Positions 1 through 12,800 of a stretch of 64,000 nucleotides of DNA are shown one piece after another. The stretch is taken from contig CM067564.1 in assembly GCA_034336665.1 (NCBI GenBank), forward strand, positions 47,911,451 through 47,975,450, given 5' to 3'. How positions within the stretch are numbered: the first letter of the stretch is position 1; each line of letters starts with the position of its first letter. The position numbers were made by a program, and so were the translations under genes. Under the pieces are notes generated by a model that was given only the letters and a program-made list of their open reading frames with translations, made no database searches and was not told where the DNA came from. This DNA is from Luscinia megarhynchos (lineage: Eukaryota; Chordata; Aves; Passeriformes; Turdidae).

Positions 1-1312
1 ACCATGTCTGTCCTGATAAGTGGAGGAAGAAATCCAGTGAAATGATAGAGCCAGCTGAAAAAGAGGTGCTTCACAAAGTTAGCTGTACTGTGTAGAGGGG
101 AAATAAATGGATTTCCACTATTTTGTTGTCTGAGATGAGCAATGAAATGCAGATTGGGATGGGAGCTCCCTGTATTTTTATAATATAGTAAACACTGGGA
201 GAGCTGTGTGATCAGTAAACGACTGGTGTGAATATTCAGCTTCCAACACCATTTAACAGAAGGCAAGGAGCCTGTTCAAGACACAGCTGGAGAGAAGTGC
301 AGTGCTGAAAGATTTAGCAGATGGGGCTTAAGGGGTTCATGAAATATAGCTGGGAGCAGCCCTGTGAGCTTCTGAGTGCTCTGGTCTGCAACCAAAGCTG
401 GTAAGCACTGAGAGGTCTTAGGGCTTTCCAGCAAAAGGGTTTTATTGCAGTTCTGGTCTGGCTGTCCCAAGCCTGAGGGTCAGGATGAAAACCTTGTTTG
501 GTAAATTGAATGGCTAGGGCTGTTGATAACAGGAAAGCAAAGAACACAATTAAAAACATTCTGTGTGGTTTATTTGTGCAAACCCTTTGGATCAGTTGTG
601 TGGACCCTAAATTGGAGCCTGTGATGCTCTGACATGCTGTGGTGGATTATACACAGAGCAGGAAAGAGGAAATCATTCTGCTTCTCCAAGGGGCATAAAT
701 GTAGCCATAGTTTGTCCTTTTTAGCAAAAATGAGGCAAAACATTTCTTAGTTCAGAGGATCACTGCCCCATGTGGACAAGCTGTCAAACATCTGGCGTAT
801 AACAGCATGCAAAAGTCTTTTTTAATCAACTCCCTATCACTATTTCCCTATCTGCTGGCTGCAAAAGCATTTCTGGGTATACAGGTACTTTTGCTTCCAG
901 AGCAGCAGCCTTTTCCTTTTGCTTATCCACGTAATGATTCATGTAGCTGTTTTGCAGCTCAGGAGCTGTTGGTGAGATCACAGCAGCCTGGTTGTGTCAT
1001 CCAAGGGCATGACTTAAAAAGGAGGAGCCTGTCCAGGAAAGGACATTCTTTTGTTTATCCACAAAATATCTAGATAAGCAGCAGTTGTGGGGAATGAAAG
1101 CCAGAGAAAGTTGGTGGCAGCCAAATGAAGCTGTGAGCAAACATCAACCTTTTAAGAGCGGGTTGGGAGCATGGCTGGGTTTGCTCAGCACCTCGAGGAA
1201 TTTATCAGAGTGAGCTGTGTAGGAGAGCAGAATAATCTGCTGATGAGTGGAAATTAAAAAGAAAATACTATTTTTATTTCTTTTAAGTAAAACACAAACC
1301 TTCAACTGGTGG

Positions 1313-1433
1313 ATCATAGAATCAAAGAATGGTTTGGGCTGGCAGGAACTTTAGGGATCATATAGTTCCAACCCTGCCATGGGCAGGGGACACATTCTAC
1401 AAGACCAGGTTGCTCGAACCTGATCCTTCAGTT
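1313..1433 (-). mobile_element. CR1 LINE 3'-end fragment
   Basis: The + strand reads as the reverse complement of a CR1 tail. It starts with the TCATAGAATC terminal motif, continues with a GGTTTGGGCTGGCAGGAACTT block, then ATATAGTTCCAACC, CTGCCATGGGCAGGGGACAC and AGACCAGGTTGCTC. The element therefore lies antisense to the kinase gene. Only about 120 bp of non-coding 3' sequence remains and no reverse-transcriptase frame is present, as is usual for 5'-truncated CR1 copies. Divergence and internal changes suggest an old insertion. The far boundary is approximate. Confidence 0.9.
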
Positions 1434-2482
1434 GTCATTGGGTTAGAGAAGTCCTTGGATCTGATCTCTCTTGGACAAAGTGGGTGCTTCAGGAGGAGGT
1501 TTTGGTGAACAGGAACAATGATTTGCTGTTCCTCATCAGGTCAATGCTCTCTCTTGCCTAGTACCTTGCTGCTAAACCAGTAACAAGTTCCAGAATAAAA
1601 AGATGGTCCTGATGCATCACTGCAAAGTCTGTCCAGAGTAGCAGAGTCTGAATGATGCTCAGGTGCTCAAAAAATCTGGGAACTGAAAAAATGCACGTAT
1701 AGCACTGACTGTAGCATTTTCCTGGCCTCTTCTTGGTAAGGTCCAGAAGCTTGGGAGGAAGCACTGACAGTGCAAGAAATAATACACTGTTATGAAATAA
1801 CCAAATGAAGGAGAGGCACTGCCCATTCTTGGCAATTAGTGACTGTGATGATGTTTCTTTATTTTTGTAACCCTCTCTGGGGTAACCATAGGGAGGCTGC
1901 TACTAAGGCCAGTATTTATATTTGTGATTTAATCCAATTCTTTGGCTTTAGTGGTTACACACATGAGTTTGTGTTGTGGAATAACCCTGTATACATAGAG
2001 AAATTCTGATGCAGTCTGAGTCAGGGTTGATCCAATGGTGAGAAGCTTTGGGCAGCCCGGGCAGGACCAGAGTGGGGGCCCTGACCTCTTGTGGTGACTG
2101 AGGAACCAGGAGCACTGCTGGCACTGGTGTGTCACTTAATCCTGGGGACTTTGTGCTGCTTCATGAATTAAACCTCCAAAAATCTCAGGAAGGGGAAAAG
2201 TACATCATCCACCAAATCAGCAGCCAGACTATGGTCCATGTCCCTATGTACAGAAATGGTGCTTTCTCATTTTCAAGCTTTGCTCATATCTCTGCTGGAC
2301 TGTGGCTCTTTATTAAAATTGTGTTTGGTAAGCCTTTAGTGTTTCGCCTGAGTGTGAATGTCTCCATATGTTTGTAAAGGCACAGAAAGATGTTTGTATT
2401 GTCATTTCTGTGTTTAACAAGAACAGCTTCCAAAGGACACCAGAACTGTATTCAATGGTTGTGTTTCAGCTAACAGGTTTGA

Positions 2483-2667
<185 letters not shown>

Positions 2668-5600
2668 ACTAGACCTTCATTTCTGCCTCTCTGCATCAGA
2701 CCCTTGCATTTGAGGGACACTGACTGACAATTGTGACTGAAAAATTGTTCAGCCCATCGCAGGAAGACAAGATGCAAACTTAAATGGTGCCAAAAATGTT
2801 TTGAGAAATGCTCTTCTTTTCTTCCAAGTTAATGCTGCCAGATAACTGCAAAATGGGAAAGAAAAGAATTTAGGCTATAGTAAATCTATGATGCCTTAAA
2901 AAGACTTTATCCACTAAGAATGTCAGCAGTTATGTCACAGGTTTTGAGGCAAGCAGGAATAGGGTTATCATTTTTAAATGCTTAAAACATTCTTTTTACT
3001 AATTGCTCTAAAATGATGACATGCTATGGATGGTCATAGGAGATGGTGTTAACCTGTCATCCTGGAAAGGGGATGGTTTTTTCCCATACTTTGTCTGGAT
3101 ACATGGATAAGAAAAAGGAATTTAACAATTGCTATGAATTCACTGTAGTTATTAGAGACTTGATCCTTACCTCTCCCTCATCTTATGCCCTGAAGGTACA
3201 ATTCATCTCACCTGACTTGAGACATTTGGATCTGAACTTTTCACCCTTGACGTTCATTCTGGGAAATAGAAAGAGATTGGTTACTTTAGGATTGGTTCAT
3301 GTAGTGTGTTTTAAACTTCTAAAAGTACCCTCTTTTCTCATTGAGTTAAAGGTAGCACAGTTGTATAGAGCTACTCTGCACTGGACTGGGACACTCTCAT
3401 TCCTGCTGCACTTCTGTCCCAAGTGGGACTTCTTGTCCCAGTGCTTGGTCATGTCAGAGCTGGTGGCTGATCATCTGGGCACCACAGACAAAACAGATCC
3501 CAAAAACCAGCTGGCTGAAGAGCTCTAACAGCCTAAGTCAAAGGAGCTGGTTTGAGGGCAAGTTCAGACATCTCAGTAGGCAGAGGGGATCCTTTTCAGT
3601 GGAGAGACATAAATGGGGCTCCAAACAGCTACAAATATTTGTAGCAGTGCCTTCCTGTTGCTGAGCCCACCTTGGGTCAGTACAGCTAAACCCAGTGACA
3701 GATGCAGCACGTTGTATTGCTGTGTAGTGCTATTGAGAACCTGTCATAAAACTCAACCATTGCCATCTCTGTAACCAGGCAATAATGGCCAATAACCACA
3801 GCTTGAAAGTCTTTGTGTTGATGGGTTTGTCCCCTGGTACTCGTGTGGGTTGTAAGAACTGCAATATCCACGTGTGGTAAGAATTGGCTTGCATCAGCCT
3901 TGATCCTAAGCTTGTAGAGCAGAGAAATAATTTAGATTATTTCTTGCTTCTGCATTGTGAAATGTTTCTGCTCCCTGCAAACAATTTCCTGAGAAAACAG
4001 GAGGCAGCACCCAGGCTGTGCTATTAGCTGCAAGGGCAGGAGAGTGAGTGGGCAGAAAATTCCTTAATTTCATGCAATTAGATCTACTCAATCTCTTGTC
4101 CTATGCACGTTAGGACCTTAAAAGAGAATGTCCTTTTTTATCTTCTGGTGTCTTCTACTTAGCTGTTGCTAATACAAACTTTGCCTGTCATTGTCTTTAT
4201 TCTGAAAATAGACATCCTTGCTTGTAGATGCAGTATTGAATTTGTATGTGCCACCAAGGAAACAATTAGAAAATAACAAACTAAATTCTGCCTACAGTTG
4301 GAGGAGAAGGGATATCAACCTGTTCCTCTGTTCAATGAATTCTCTGCTTCAAAAGCTGTCAGTAAAAATAGATTTGAGAGCAGTTGAATGGATCCCAAGC
4401 AGCTGTTGCTAAGCTCCATCTAAGTGCCCTTGCTTTTTTTTTTTTTGTAGCTTAACACTGAGTGGGAATGGCTAGTTCTTGTGCTGCCTAATGAAAGGGT
4501 TGGAGCCCAGAGCCCTGGGCTTCCCTGCAGAGCTTTGAGGTGCCACAGCCTTAAATGCACCATGCACTGAACCACCTCATCTGCAGGATGTGCACAGAGG
4601 ATGCCTGGCAGGAGCAGCTGGTCCCTGCTCCCCAAGGGGAAGGTATAGAGGCACAGAGGATGGATGCAAAGCAAATAGAAATATGCACATGTGTTGATCC
4701 TAGTCTCCCTGTCTGGTTTTGCATTATTTCAGGGTGCTTAAACTCTGATGGGATAAAAGTCCCAAAGACACACTGCCTGGCTAAAATGCAGGCAAACTCC
4801 TTGAGACCCTTCAGAGAAGGACTTTGACTGGACTTTCTCCTCCTATCTTCAATCATTAGAGTTTTGTTTCCTCTTGACAAGCTCTGTGCTTTCTGGCAGA
4901 CCTCTGCCAATTGTTGTGAAATGCAACAACTCTTCTTGAGTTTCCCCAGTTGTGTATCAAATTGATGTCTGGTAGGAAATCCCAGATATACTCCCTGCAG
5001 TGTCTGCCAGCTCTCAGGTGAGCTGCTCATGCCCCTGTGTGCAGTGAGCAGGGTTTTAGGAGCAGTCAGAGGTTGTGCTGGCATGTCCAGGATCAATGCT
5101 CAGTGTCCCATACACTTTGTACCCTCAGGCATCTCTGGTGAGGGTTATCCCCTTGCCAGTCCTGCCAAGTCATCCAGATCTGGCAGAATCAATGTGGGAG
5201 AGAGTTTGAATGATTCTGTGTGTTGAGATAATGTTTCGAGGAGCATTTTTTGCAGTCAGGATTAAATGTCTGAGCATGGGGTACTGGTGATGAAAACATG
5301 AATCCAGTGACCAAAAGCTTTGGTTACTTACTCTTACCTCTGCTACTTTCCTTCTGTCACAAGAGTTACTGTCTGCCTCAATAATTATTGGCTGTGAAAC
5401 AGCCCTTATTGAAAAGACTTTTGAATAAACAGTTTTACCTGCAGTTGCTCTCCTGTCCTTTCTTGTGTCAGCAGACCCAGGAGAGTGGGTGTGAGAGGGG
5501 AGGTTTCTGGGCCAGGCACTTAGTGTGAAACCAAAACCTCTGTCAGTCCTTCTGTGTGTCTGGACTAAAAAGCTGTTGGGGAGTATTAATCCAAAATTCT

Positions 5601-5855
5601 GTGCAGTGTGAGGTCAGTGACTCCCATGTGAGGTACATGGAAGGCAGGAGATTTTATCTCCCTGTCTGTGGGCTTGGACACTCTTGCTGCCAAAACAAAA
5701 TGACACATTTTAGGAGCGATGCTCTGCGAACTGAAGAGCCGAGCTGCCAGCCAACTGATCTGCATGTTTGTGTCAGTGCCAGAGTGAATCATGCATACTC
5801 CATAATTCTGTTTTTCCAGCCATGGCCAACAAATCTGTTCTTAAAAAAGAAAAGA
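2668..5855. other. Intron 2, proximal block: no recognised gene
   Basis: This is intronic sequence without a recognised element apart from a T13 run at 4434-4446. It contains fairly long open frames (about 161 codons at 3043-3528 on +, 181 codons at 4551-5096 on -). They have no domain, signal peptide or familiar motif, are uninterrupted by introns, and overlap frames on the other strand. I treat them as chance frames. Confidence 0.7.
4434..4446. repeat. Mononucleotide T13 run
   Basis: Thirteen consecutive T bases. The flanks do not identify a retroposed sequence, so this may be a simple slippage tract or the worn A-tail of something on the other strand. Confidence 0.95.
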
Positions 5856-5994
5856 GGCGGAAGAGCCGTTAAGTCAATATTTACGCCTAGCAACCTTAGC
5901 AGGGTTCTTGCAATATGGACTCTCGTGTCCCGTGGAATTCCATGGCAACGTTCCGCGAGACTGGGATGGGTGGGACCGAGTGGGAAGGAGCTCG
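5856..5994. promoter_or_regulatory. CpG-dense patch with RFX-like half-sites (candidate regulatory element)
   Basis: Ten CpG dinucleotides fall in about 140 bp, whereas most of the window has long stretches with almost none. The patch contains CTAGCAAC (5888-5895) and ATGGCAAC (5942-5949 region, within CCATGGCAACG), both resembling the right half of the RFX X-box (RGYAAC preceded by a GC-rich dyad). The left half-sites do not match well. It is far too short for a classical CpG island. An intronic enhancer or minor promoter is an inference from composition only. Confidence 0.35.
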
Positions 5995-6650
5995 CTGTCA
6001 GTGATGTGCTGGGAGAGACTCAGTCTGCACTCAGCCAGGAGCCTGGGCCTGACAGAGCATTTGAGCATGTGCCTAATTGCAGGCAGAAATTAGTTCAGTG
6101 AAATGGCTTGGATGTTTCAGAGAAGGTGAGGCTCCCACTGGGCACCCGTGTTTGGTACCACACCAAGAGGAGACTTTTCCTATTGTCTTCAATTAAGACC
6201 TGTGGAAAACATGCTTAGAATGGCTTAGAATCTGTTTGAGGAAGAAAATGGGACCTCTAGAGCTGGACTGTCACAGCTCCATTAAGTGCCTGTGGGGAGC
6301 AACAGCACACAGTCACCTTTGTGTGACACAGCCATTTCTGAACTGACCTCTGGGGAGTTTCATAACCTGCTCTGAAAGCAACTGTGTTCTGGTTTTGAGC
6401 AGAGAGAGAAATGCAATCCTTTCCATTGTTTGCTGTGGAATAGAGGAAATTTCTTCCACTTATGGTAATTGTGCAGGTGTGAACACGCTGAAAGAGGAAT
6501 CATCTGCTTGACAGGTTCTTGAAGGCAGTGCAGAGTGTGAAGAGTTGGACTGCAGAGATGCAACAGTCTGAGGTTCTAATTAAAGAGAAATATAAAGGAA
6601 AGCTTATAAGTCAGATAGAGAAAAACATGCCTGATTTGCTTTGGGGTTGG

Positions 6651-6670
6651 TTTTGTTTTGTTTTGTTTTG
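6651..6670. repeat. (TTTTG)4 microsatellite
   Basis: Four perfect copies of the pentamer TTTTG, preceded by a degenerate GGGGTTGG start. This is a simple repeat, possibly polymorphic. Confidence 0.95.
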
Positions 6671-6735
6671 CTACACCACTATTTATCACAAGAAATTCTC
6701 TGCTGCCTGGATAAAACCTGCCCAATTGTACTCAG

Positions 6736-6746
6736 TGCTGAGTCAG
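6736..6746. promoter_or_regulatory. Partial Maf/AP-1 recognition site
   Basis: TGCTGAGTCAG matches the first 11 of 13 bases of the T-MARE consensus TGCTGAGTCAGCA and contains a full AP-1 core TGAGTCA. A site of this length can occur by chance in 64 kb. Binding is unproven. Confidence 0.25.
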
Positions 6747-8877
6747 AGCTAAGCAAGGGGAGGAACAATAAATTTTGTGTACCCCTGCACCCAGGTTTAT
6801 TGATTGCTTAATGGCAGTAATGTGCACATGTGTCTTGTTAGGCAATACTGTCTAGCTAGCAAATCATACTCTGCTTTAGCTAGTTTCTGCTGAGCAGGGA
6901 TTTCAAAAATAATTTCTAACCTATTTAGGTAGCTCTTACCTTCTTTCCCACCTCTTTACTATCTTAGATCCTCTGGAAGAAGCATCATTAAATTGCTTAT
7001 TACAAATCAAATCCGTGCCTTCCTGAGCTCTGAGGCCATTTTTCCTGTTAAACAGAGTGAGCTGTTCCCAGCAGGTCAGCTAAACTTCTGCCAGTGCTTT
7101 CCATCCCCGTTTCCTCAGGAGACAGGATGCTCAGGCAGTGATTCATGCCCAGGCACTGCCTCACTCCTTATATGCCTGCACCTACGACCAGGAGCTGCTG
7201 CTGGGATAAAGAGCAGAGAGAGAGGAGGGGAGGTGTCCTCCTGCAAAGTCTGGGAGGTCAGGGCAATACCCAAAGCAAAACTAAACAAAAACCAGCAATG
7301 AAATGTTTTCCTAACATGGGTAGAAGTAAATCCATAAATCTCCCATAAACCAGATGATGGTCAAAGGAGCCCCTTGCTCCATGCCAGGAGGCAGTGCTGT
7401 TCCTCATGTTAAAGATAACAAATGTGGGAGAATTGCCCCTTCTCAAGATTTACATGAAGGCTGCAGGGGTGATTAAAAAGATTGTACCTCTTTGCTCCCT
7501 TTCAACAGCCCACTGACAAACTCTCTGTAAAACCTCTCTGTCCCAGATTCTTATCTCTGATATACCCCATCCCTCTGGAGCTGACCCAACAGCCTCCAGG
7601 AAAACAAATCCAAATTTAGTTTTGAAACCCATTACTTACCTCTTATTAAACTCTTCTGTGCAATTTAACTCAGAATCAAAGGCTACATTAATTCTGAATA
7701 AAATTGGCCATGCAGAAGTTTAATGTGCCCTAACAGAAATTCAGACATTTAATTAATTCAGATGAGTGTTCCTAAATGACTCTATGGGACAGACCCATCT
7801 TTTCAAGCCATGATTGTCTTTGGGTCAAGCAATGGCCTTGCAGGCCTGGGTGGTCCCATACTCCAGTTTCCAAGTCTGGAGGCTCTGCTGGTGCCCACTG
7901 ATGTTCTCCTATGGGAATTGTTTTTCTGTCTAAGGTTACACAGCAGAGTACAGGGCCAGCTGAACTAAAGAGGAGACATTCAGATCCTGTGTTGGTAAGT
8001 GCTAACATAAAAGTGATGGTAATTAGATTGTGTAACTGATGTACAAAAAGCTCTGGGATTGACCTTTAAGGGGTTAATGAATAATTACCTCTTTGCACCC
8101 CAGCAGTAAGAGCTCTTTTTTCTGTCAAGAAATGGATAGAAAGTTAGGAAATGAAAAAACAAAAAAAAGCACTTGACATCTCTGTCTGTCAGGTATCATA
8201 ATTTCTCTGATGCTTTGCTTACTCTACAGACAAAACAGGCTTGCTTTTTTTAAATTTTTTTCCCTGTTTTTTCTCCTCTGTGAATAATGGTGAGAAGATC
8301 AGCTGCCTCAGCAAGATTGAAGAGACAGCTGGTTGTTATATTAAGTAATCACTCTCTGAGAAAGCTTTTATGTAGATTTACTTGTTAAAACCTGGCTTGC
8401 TCATGCCACTGCAGTTGCACTGGGGTGACAGAAGGCTGACTCTGCTCTCCCTGCACTGCCATGCTCCAAGCCCTGCCAACTGCAAATCCAGGACATCCCA
8501 AAAACCTGCTCCTCAGAGGGGCCCTGCATCCCCAAGGATGGCTCAGGGTGCTCAGACACGCAGCCACCAGCTAGGGTGAGCTACCCAGTGGTACCATTAA
8601 TGATGTTGATGTCAGGGTAGGGCCCTTCCAAGAATGTATTTGTTGGCATCAGGCATGGATTTGCTTCATCATCGCCCCCATACACCTTTTGGGCTGATCT
8701 GGGTGCCTGGAGGGACCCCAGTGCCTGCCTGTGGAGCCTCCCTTACAGCTGTGCACTTGTGCAGAAATCCCTGCTAGGGAGGCAGGCAGGCGTGGAAAGG
8801 AGCCAGGATCTACAAAACTCAGGGTAGGGGGGCAGTTGGGCATGCCTGGAGGCTGACATCAGCCTAAACCATGAGAT

Positions 8878-8899
8878 CATCTCCTGGATCCAGGAGATG
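8878..8899. repeat. Perfect 22-bp palindrome
   Basis: CATCTCCTGGA is followed immediately by its exact reverse complement TCCAGGAGATG, with a GGATCC centre and no spacer. Pairing stops at the next base on each side. The function is unknown. It could be a dimeric transcription-factor site, or form a small cruciform or hairpin. Confidence 0.9.
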
Positions 8900-9715
8900 C
8901 AGACGGGATGAATTGCCCTTCTCGGGTTTCAGGTGAAAGGGAATCTGACCCTCTCTGTGTGGATATGGCACAGGACAGCTCTGCCTTGGCACTCACACTT
9001 GGCTCAGTGTTAAGCAAATAGTTTTGCTGCAAAGAATTCATCCCAGTGAAAAAAAAGTGAAACCTGAAACAAAGCTGACACCATTCTTCATCACTAAGAT
9101 GCTGGAAACTTTGCAGGGGAAGACTTGCAGCCAGGACTGCCTGGGTTCCATTTCATGTTAGATTAGATGTAAGCAGATGTAGGGAAACTGATCATCTTGA
9201 AAAATCCTTAAAATACATTAAATGAAAGAGAAAAATCCCTTCTGAAGTGGTAATCACAGAATCCTTTACATCTTCTCTGGTCTTGCACAGTTCCATCCAC
9301 GTGCAGTGTGCTGGGTCAGGCTTCAGGGATGGTGGATGGCATTTCTGTGTCTCAGCCTGACTTCACACCCTGCACACCCAGACAGCTGTGTTCCCCCAGG
9401 GAGGTTAGAGTGTGATAAAGTCATTTCACTGTAATTGCTGGATGGTGATGCAGCTGCCCTCTCTCCTGGTTTACCAGATCTCCCTGGCACAACTATTGTG
9501 GTCCAAGGTCACCCCATACCTTGACTCATCTCAAAAAACTAGCATATCCATGTTAGAAGGAGGACATGGAAGCATACTGTCACTCAATGTTCCAACTTGC
9601 AAATTAATTCAAGGAAGTAACAGCTGATTTCTGAAAGAGTTCCAAGAAGGGTCCAAATTAGCAGAATGAGTTTTAGTTTATAATGTCAGCTTTAGGTGGG
9701 CTCTGCTTCTGTGCC

Positions 9716-9885
9716 ACACAGAATCACAGAATATGCTGACTTGGAACACAAGGATCATTGAGTCCAACTCCTGGCTCTGTACAGGACACCCCAAGAGTCA
9801 CACACGTGTCTGAGAGCATTGTCTAAATGCTTCCTGAACTTTGGCAGGACTGGTGCTGTGACCACTTCCCTGGGCAGCCTGTCTT
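9716..9885 (-). mobile_element. CR1 LINE 3'-end fragment
   Basis: The + strand shows a reverse-complemented CR1 tail: CACAGAATCACAGAATAT, ACTTGGAACACAAGGATCAT, TGAGTCCAACTCCTGGCTCT, ACAGGACACCCCAAGAGTCA, then a GTCTGAGAGCATTGTC stretch and CCCTGGGCAGCCTG near the end. This arrangement matches a CR1 subfamily whose tail includes the motif about hundred-dollar-size 'GAGCATTGTCCAAATGCTTC'-like sequence. It is antisense to CAMK1D, 5'-truncated and without coding capacity. The end near 9885 is approximate. Confidence 0.88.
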
Positions 9886-12800
9886 TTTGCACAGGTGGAA
9901 TGACAAAGCCAGGGTTCTCTCAGAGCTCCTAGGTGAAAAATGAGCATATATGACCTGTTTTCCAGTATGTAATCCTCATGGTTGTGTTTCAGTCATACAA
10001 CTATCTGATTATATTGCCTTTTACTGTTATCTAGAGGGAAAGACTTGTTAAGATGCATAAAGCCTTTCTAATAAGATCTAAAAGTTTGATAAATGACTCA
10101 GTTTTAAATCTGGGTTCATAAGGTCTGTTACACCCACATGTTTAAACCTAAGAGTTACCTAATTTCAAGCACATGGTTTTGGTACTAGGGACAGCATTTT
10201 CTCCAGTGCTTGCAGTTAAAAACATCAAGGATGTCTTGGTGCATAAATCAGCTAAGGATGTACTCAATGTACTCCTAAGTGGCTGCAGTAGGCAAAGTAC
10301 TTCCTCTTCTGTTTTTTCTCCCCAGATTCTTTACAGGTAAGCTGGAATGTTTGGCTAAAATCAAGAGTTTGGGGTTTTTATCTATGGAAGTAATTTCTTC
10401 ATTTGGAAGAAGTACAAAAGCTGTTTAAACATTTCATGACATTAGGAAAGTGAAGATATCCTTGTTTAAATATTATCAACCTATTGCATTTTGCCTCTAT
10501 TCTCTACTTTTGTCTTGAAACATGAACTAGAATAATTAAATGTTTTGTAAAAAGCTGTTGTGATGTGCTGTTTGGAACCAGTTAGTTTCTAACCTCAGGG
10601 CGACCATATTTTGGTGATGGGTAAGTTTTCAGATGCAGAGTCCAAGCAGCTCAATGGATAATCCTTTATCTTACTTTTCACCCTATTAAAATCCATATCA
10701 GTAACTCATAAAACACTGGGCTATTGGAGTGCTGAAGTAGAGTTGTATTTGTGGAGCACTGCATAAAGAAAACAAGTAAATGCAAGGTAAGAATCATCTG
10801 GCCAGCTGGAAGCATCCTCCAGGTACACAGCTGCATCTAAGATCAAACCTCACTTGCTATGGAAATCATCAAATATGCATTTCTAAGTGGATCAGAATGT
10901 ACAGGGAGGATAAACAAGTATTCCAGAAGTGTCAGTTCAAGAAGGTAAAAACAGAAATCTTATCAGAAATGACAGGTTTTTTGAGTACTCCTTGTCCAAA
11001 GCAGTTTTTTTGCTCTTAGATGGATATTAAAATGCTTTGTAAACACAAGTTGCTGTATTTTTTGCCTTTGTTATATGAAATTCGACAGTAATATTATCAG
11101 TGGGCAGGTTTTCCTGAGACTTCAGTGTGAATTTAAAACAACTCCATTGGCAACTTACACCTCCTATTTTCATTTATAGAGGATGAATCACAATTAAATT
11201 TTGTGTCTTCTTAAGGTAACAACCCTAGGTGTCTTATACCAGAGTTTGGCAGAAAGGGGCTGGTTCTGACCATAATAAAATGGGGAAATATTTGTACTCC
11301 ATCCCATGTTTTGCTGCATCAGGTTAAACCTGACAGCAGCCTCTGTGTTTAGAATATATCCAAAATATCCTGAACTGACAGCTGCATAAATTAATTGCTA
11401 TTTGATCAACTAAGCCTACAGCTGTCAACTGTGATACATATTGATTTTTTTCTTATAATGCTTACTCATACAACACTTCGTGTTCAGTAAGAGTTTTTAA
11501 GGGAAAAAAAGGTAAAAATAACCCAAAAACTTTATGTACAGAATTTATCTTTCAACAAAGGCAGACATAAAAAACACTCATTTAGTCTGGGGGCTGCCTT
11601 GGTGATCAGCTTGACCAAGGAAATGCTGCTGATAATTTTGTTCCAAATTAAACATTGATTATATTTTTAAAATCAGAAATTCTATTTTTTTTAACTGTGT
11701 CTTATGTTCATAAGGCACTGACTTAATCAGAATAAATCTTTTTCTTCTGAATTAAGAGTGTCTCTAGTAAGGGGTTGTGCTTCTGCAACTATAGAACTTT
11801 ATCAGTCAAACCAGTTTTCAAAACAAAACCTAACATTTTCCTTGCTTGCATCCATTTTTCTACATCTCTGGTTATAAGAGGCACCTTAGTCAGGTCTTAA
11901 ATCTCTCTAAGTGTAGAAACCTTTGGGTTAGTTTTAATAGTGACAATTTGTATCAGTAAGTGGACTATGAAATAATTTCCCTGAGGACAGGTGTCAGCCA
12001 GCTTTTACTCTGCCAGCTATTTCATCAAATGAAAATTTTGGAGCATTACATTAAAAAGGAATGCTTTTGCCTCCTTGACTTACCCCTTAATTTTTTTGTC
12101 CAGGAAAGTAGACATAGATGAATTCAAGCTTTCTTAGGGTTAATAAGTTCTTCATTGAAGGCACTTAAACATATAAATACCAGAATTTATGTCTTTTTCT
12201 TCAAAGTTTGTTCAATAACTTTGAGAAGAGACATTGGTAGGAAGATCTTGCAAATAATCTAACATGTATTACAGGTCTACACTGTACCAAAACAACCAAA
12301 TGACAAATAAGTAGCAGTGAGCTGTGCCAGATACATTTCTGCACACCAGCCATGTCTCCTTCTGAGATTAGTCCAAATTTCTATATATAATCGGTTTGGT
12401 TCCCACTAAATAAAATAACAACCTACTTCAAATATCTTCATACCTTTGTGATATCTCCTGTCTTGGCTGACGCACCAGGGATTAAACTGAGACCTTTTTG
12501 GACTTACACACACATATCTTTGCAGCCTCAGCTAAGCAGCCATTCCCTGAACCCACTGGAATGGATTCAGCCCTTGGACTGGGCTCTGAGTGCAATAATT
12601 AACTTGTTCTGAAATGCTGGTTTGAAAAGTCAACATCGGCGTGGGGTTGTATCACTGTTCAATTTTTTTTTCCCCTCCAGCAAAAGTAGAATTCCCATGC
12701 AGAAGCAGCATTTGGCATAATGCATTTTGTCAAGAAGCATCTCTCCAGACTGAGGCAATCTGGTCACTCCCATGTCTGCTGTAAACTTGATAATTAGAAC

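Larger units (their letters stand above)
5995..9715. other. Intron 2 block: no recognised gene
   Basis: This is unique-looking intronic DNA. It holds a (TTTTG)4 microsatellite, a partial Maf/AP-1 site at 6736-6746 and a perfect palindrome at 8878-8899. Open frames are at most about 102 codons and none is recognisable. Confidence 0.7.

Noticed and set aside
3043..3528. Open frame of about 161 codons on the plus strand
   Set aside because: No domain or signal sequence recognised. It is not in a position expected for a CAMK1D exon.
4551..5096. Open frame of about 181 codons on the minus strand
   Set aside because: No domain, no familiar motif, overlapping frames on the opposite strand, and it lies in a confirmed intron of another gene. 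Chance frames of this size occur in long introns.
5556..6101. Open frame of about 181 codons on the plus strand overlapping the CpG patch
   Set aside because: The translation has no recognisable family or repeat structure and is not flanked by splice sites that join the kinase frame. The CpG patch is better explained as regulatory or compositional.
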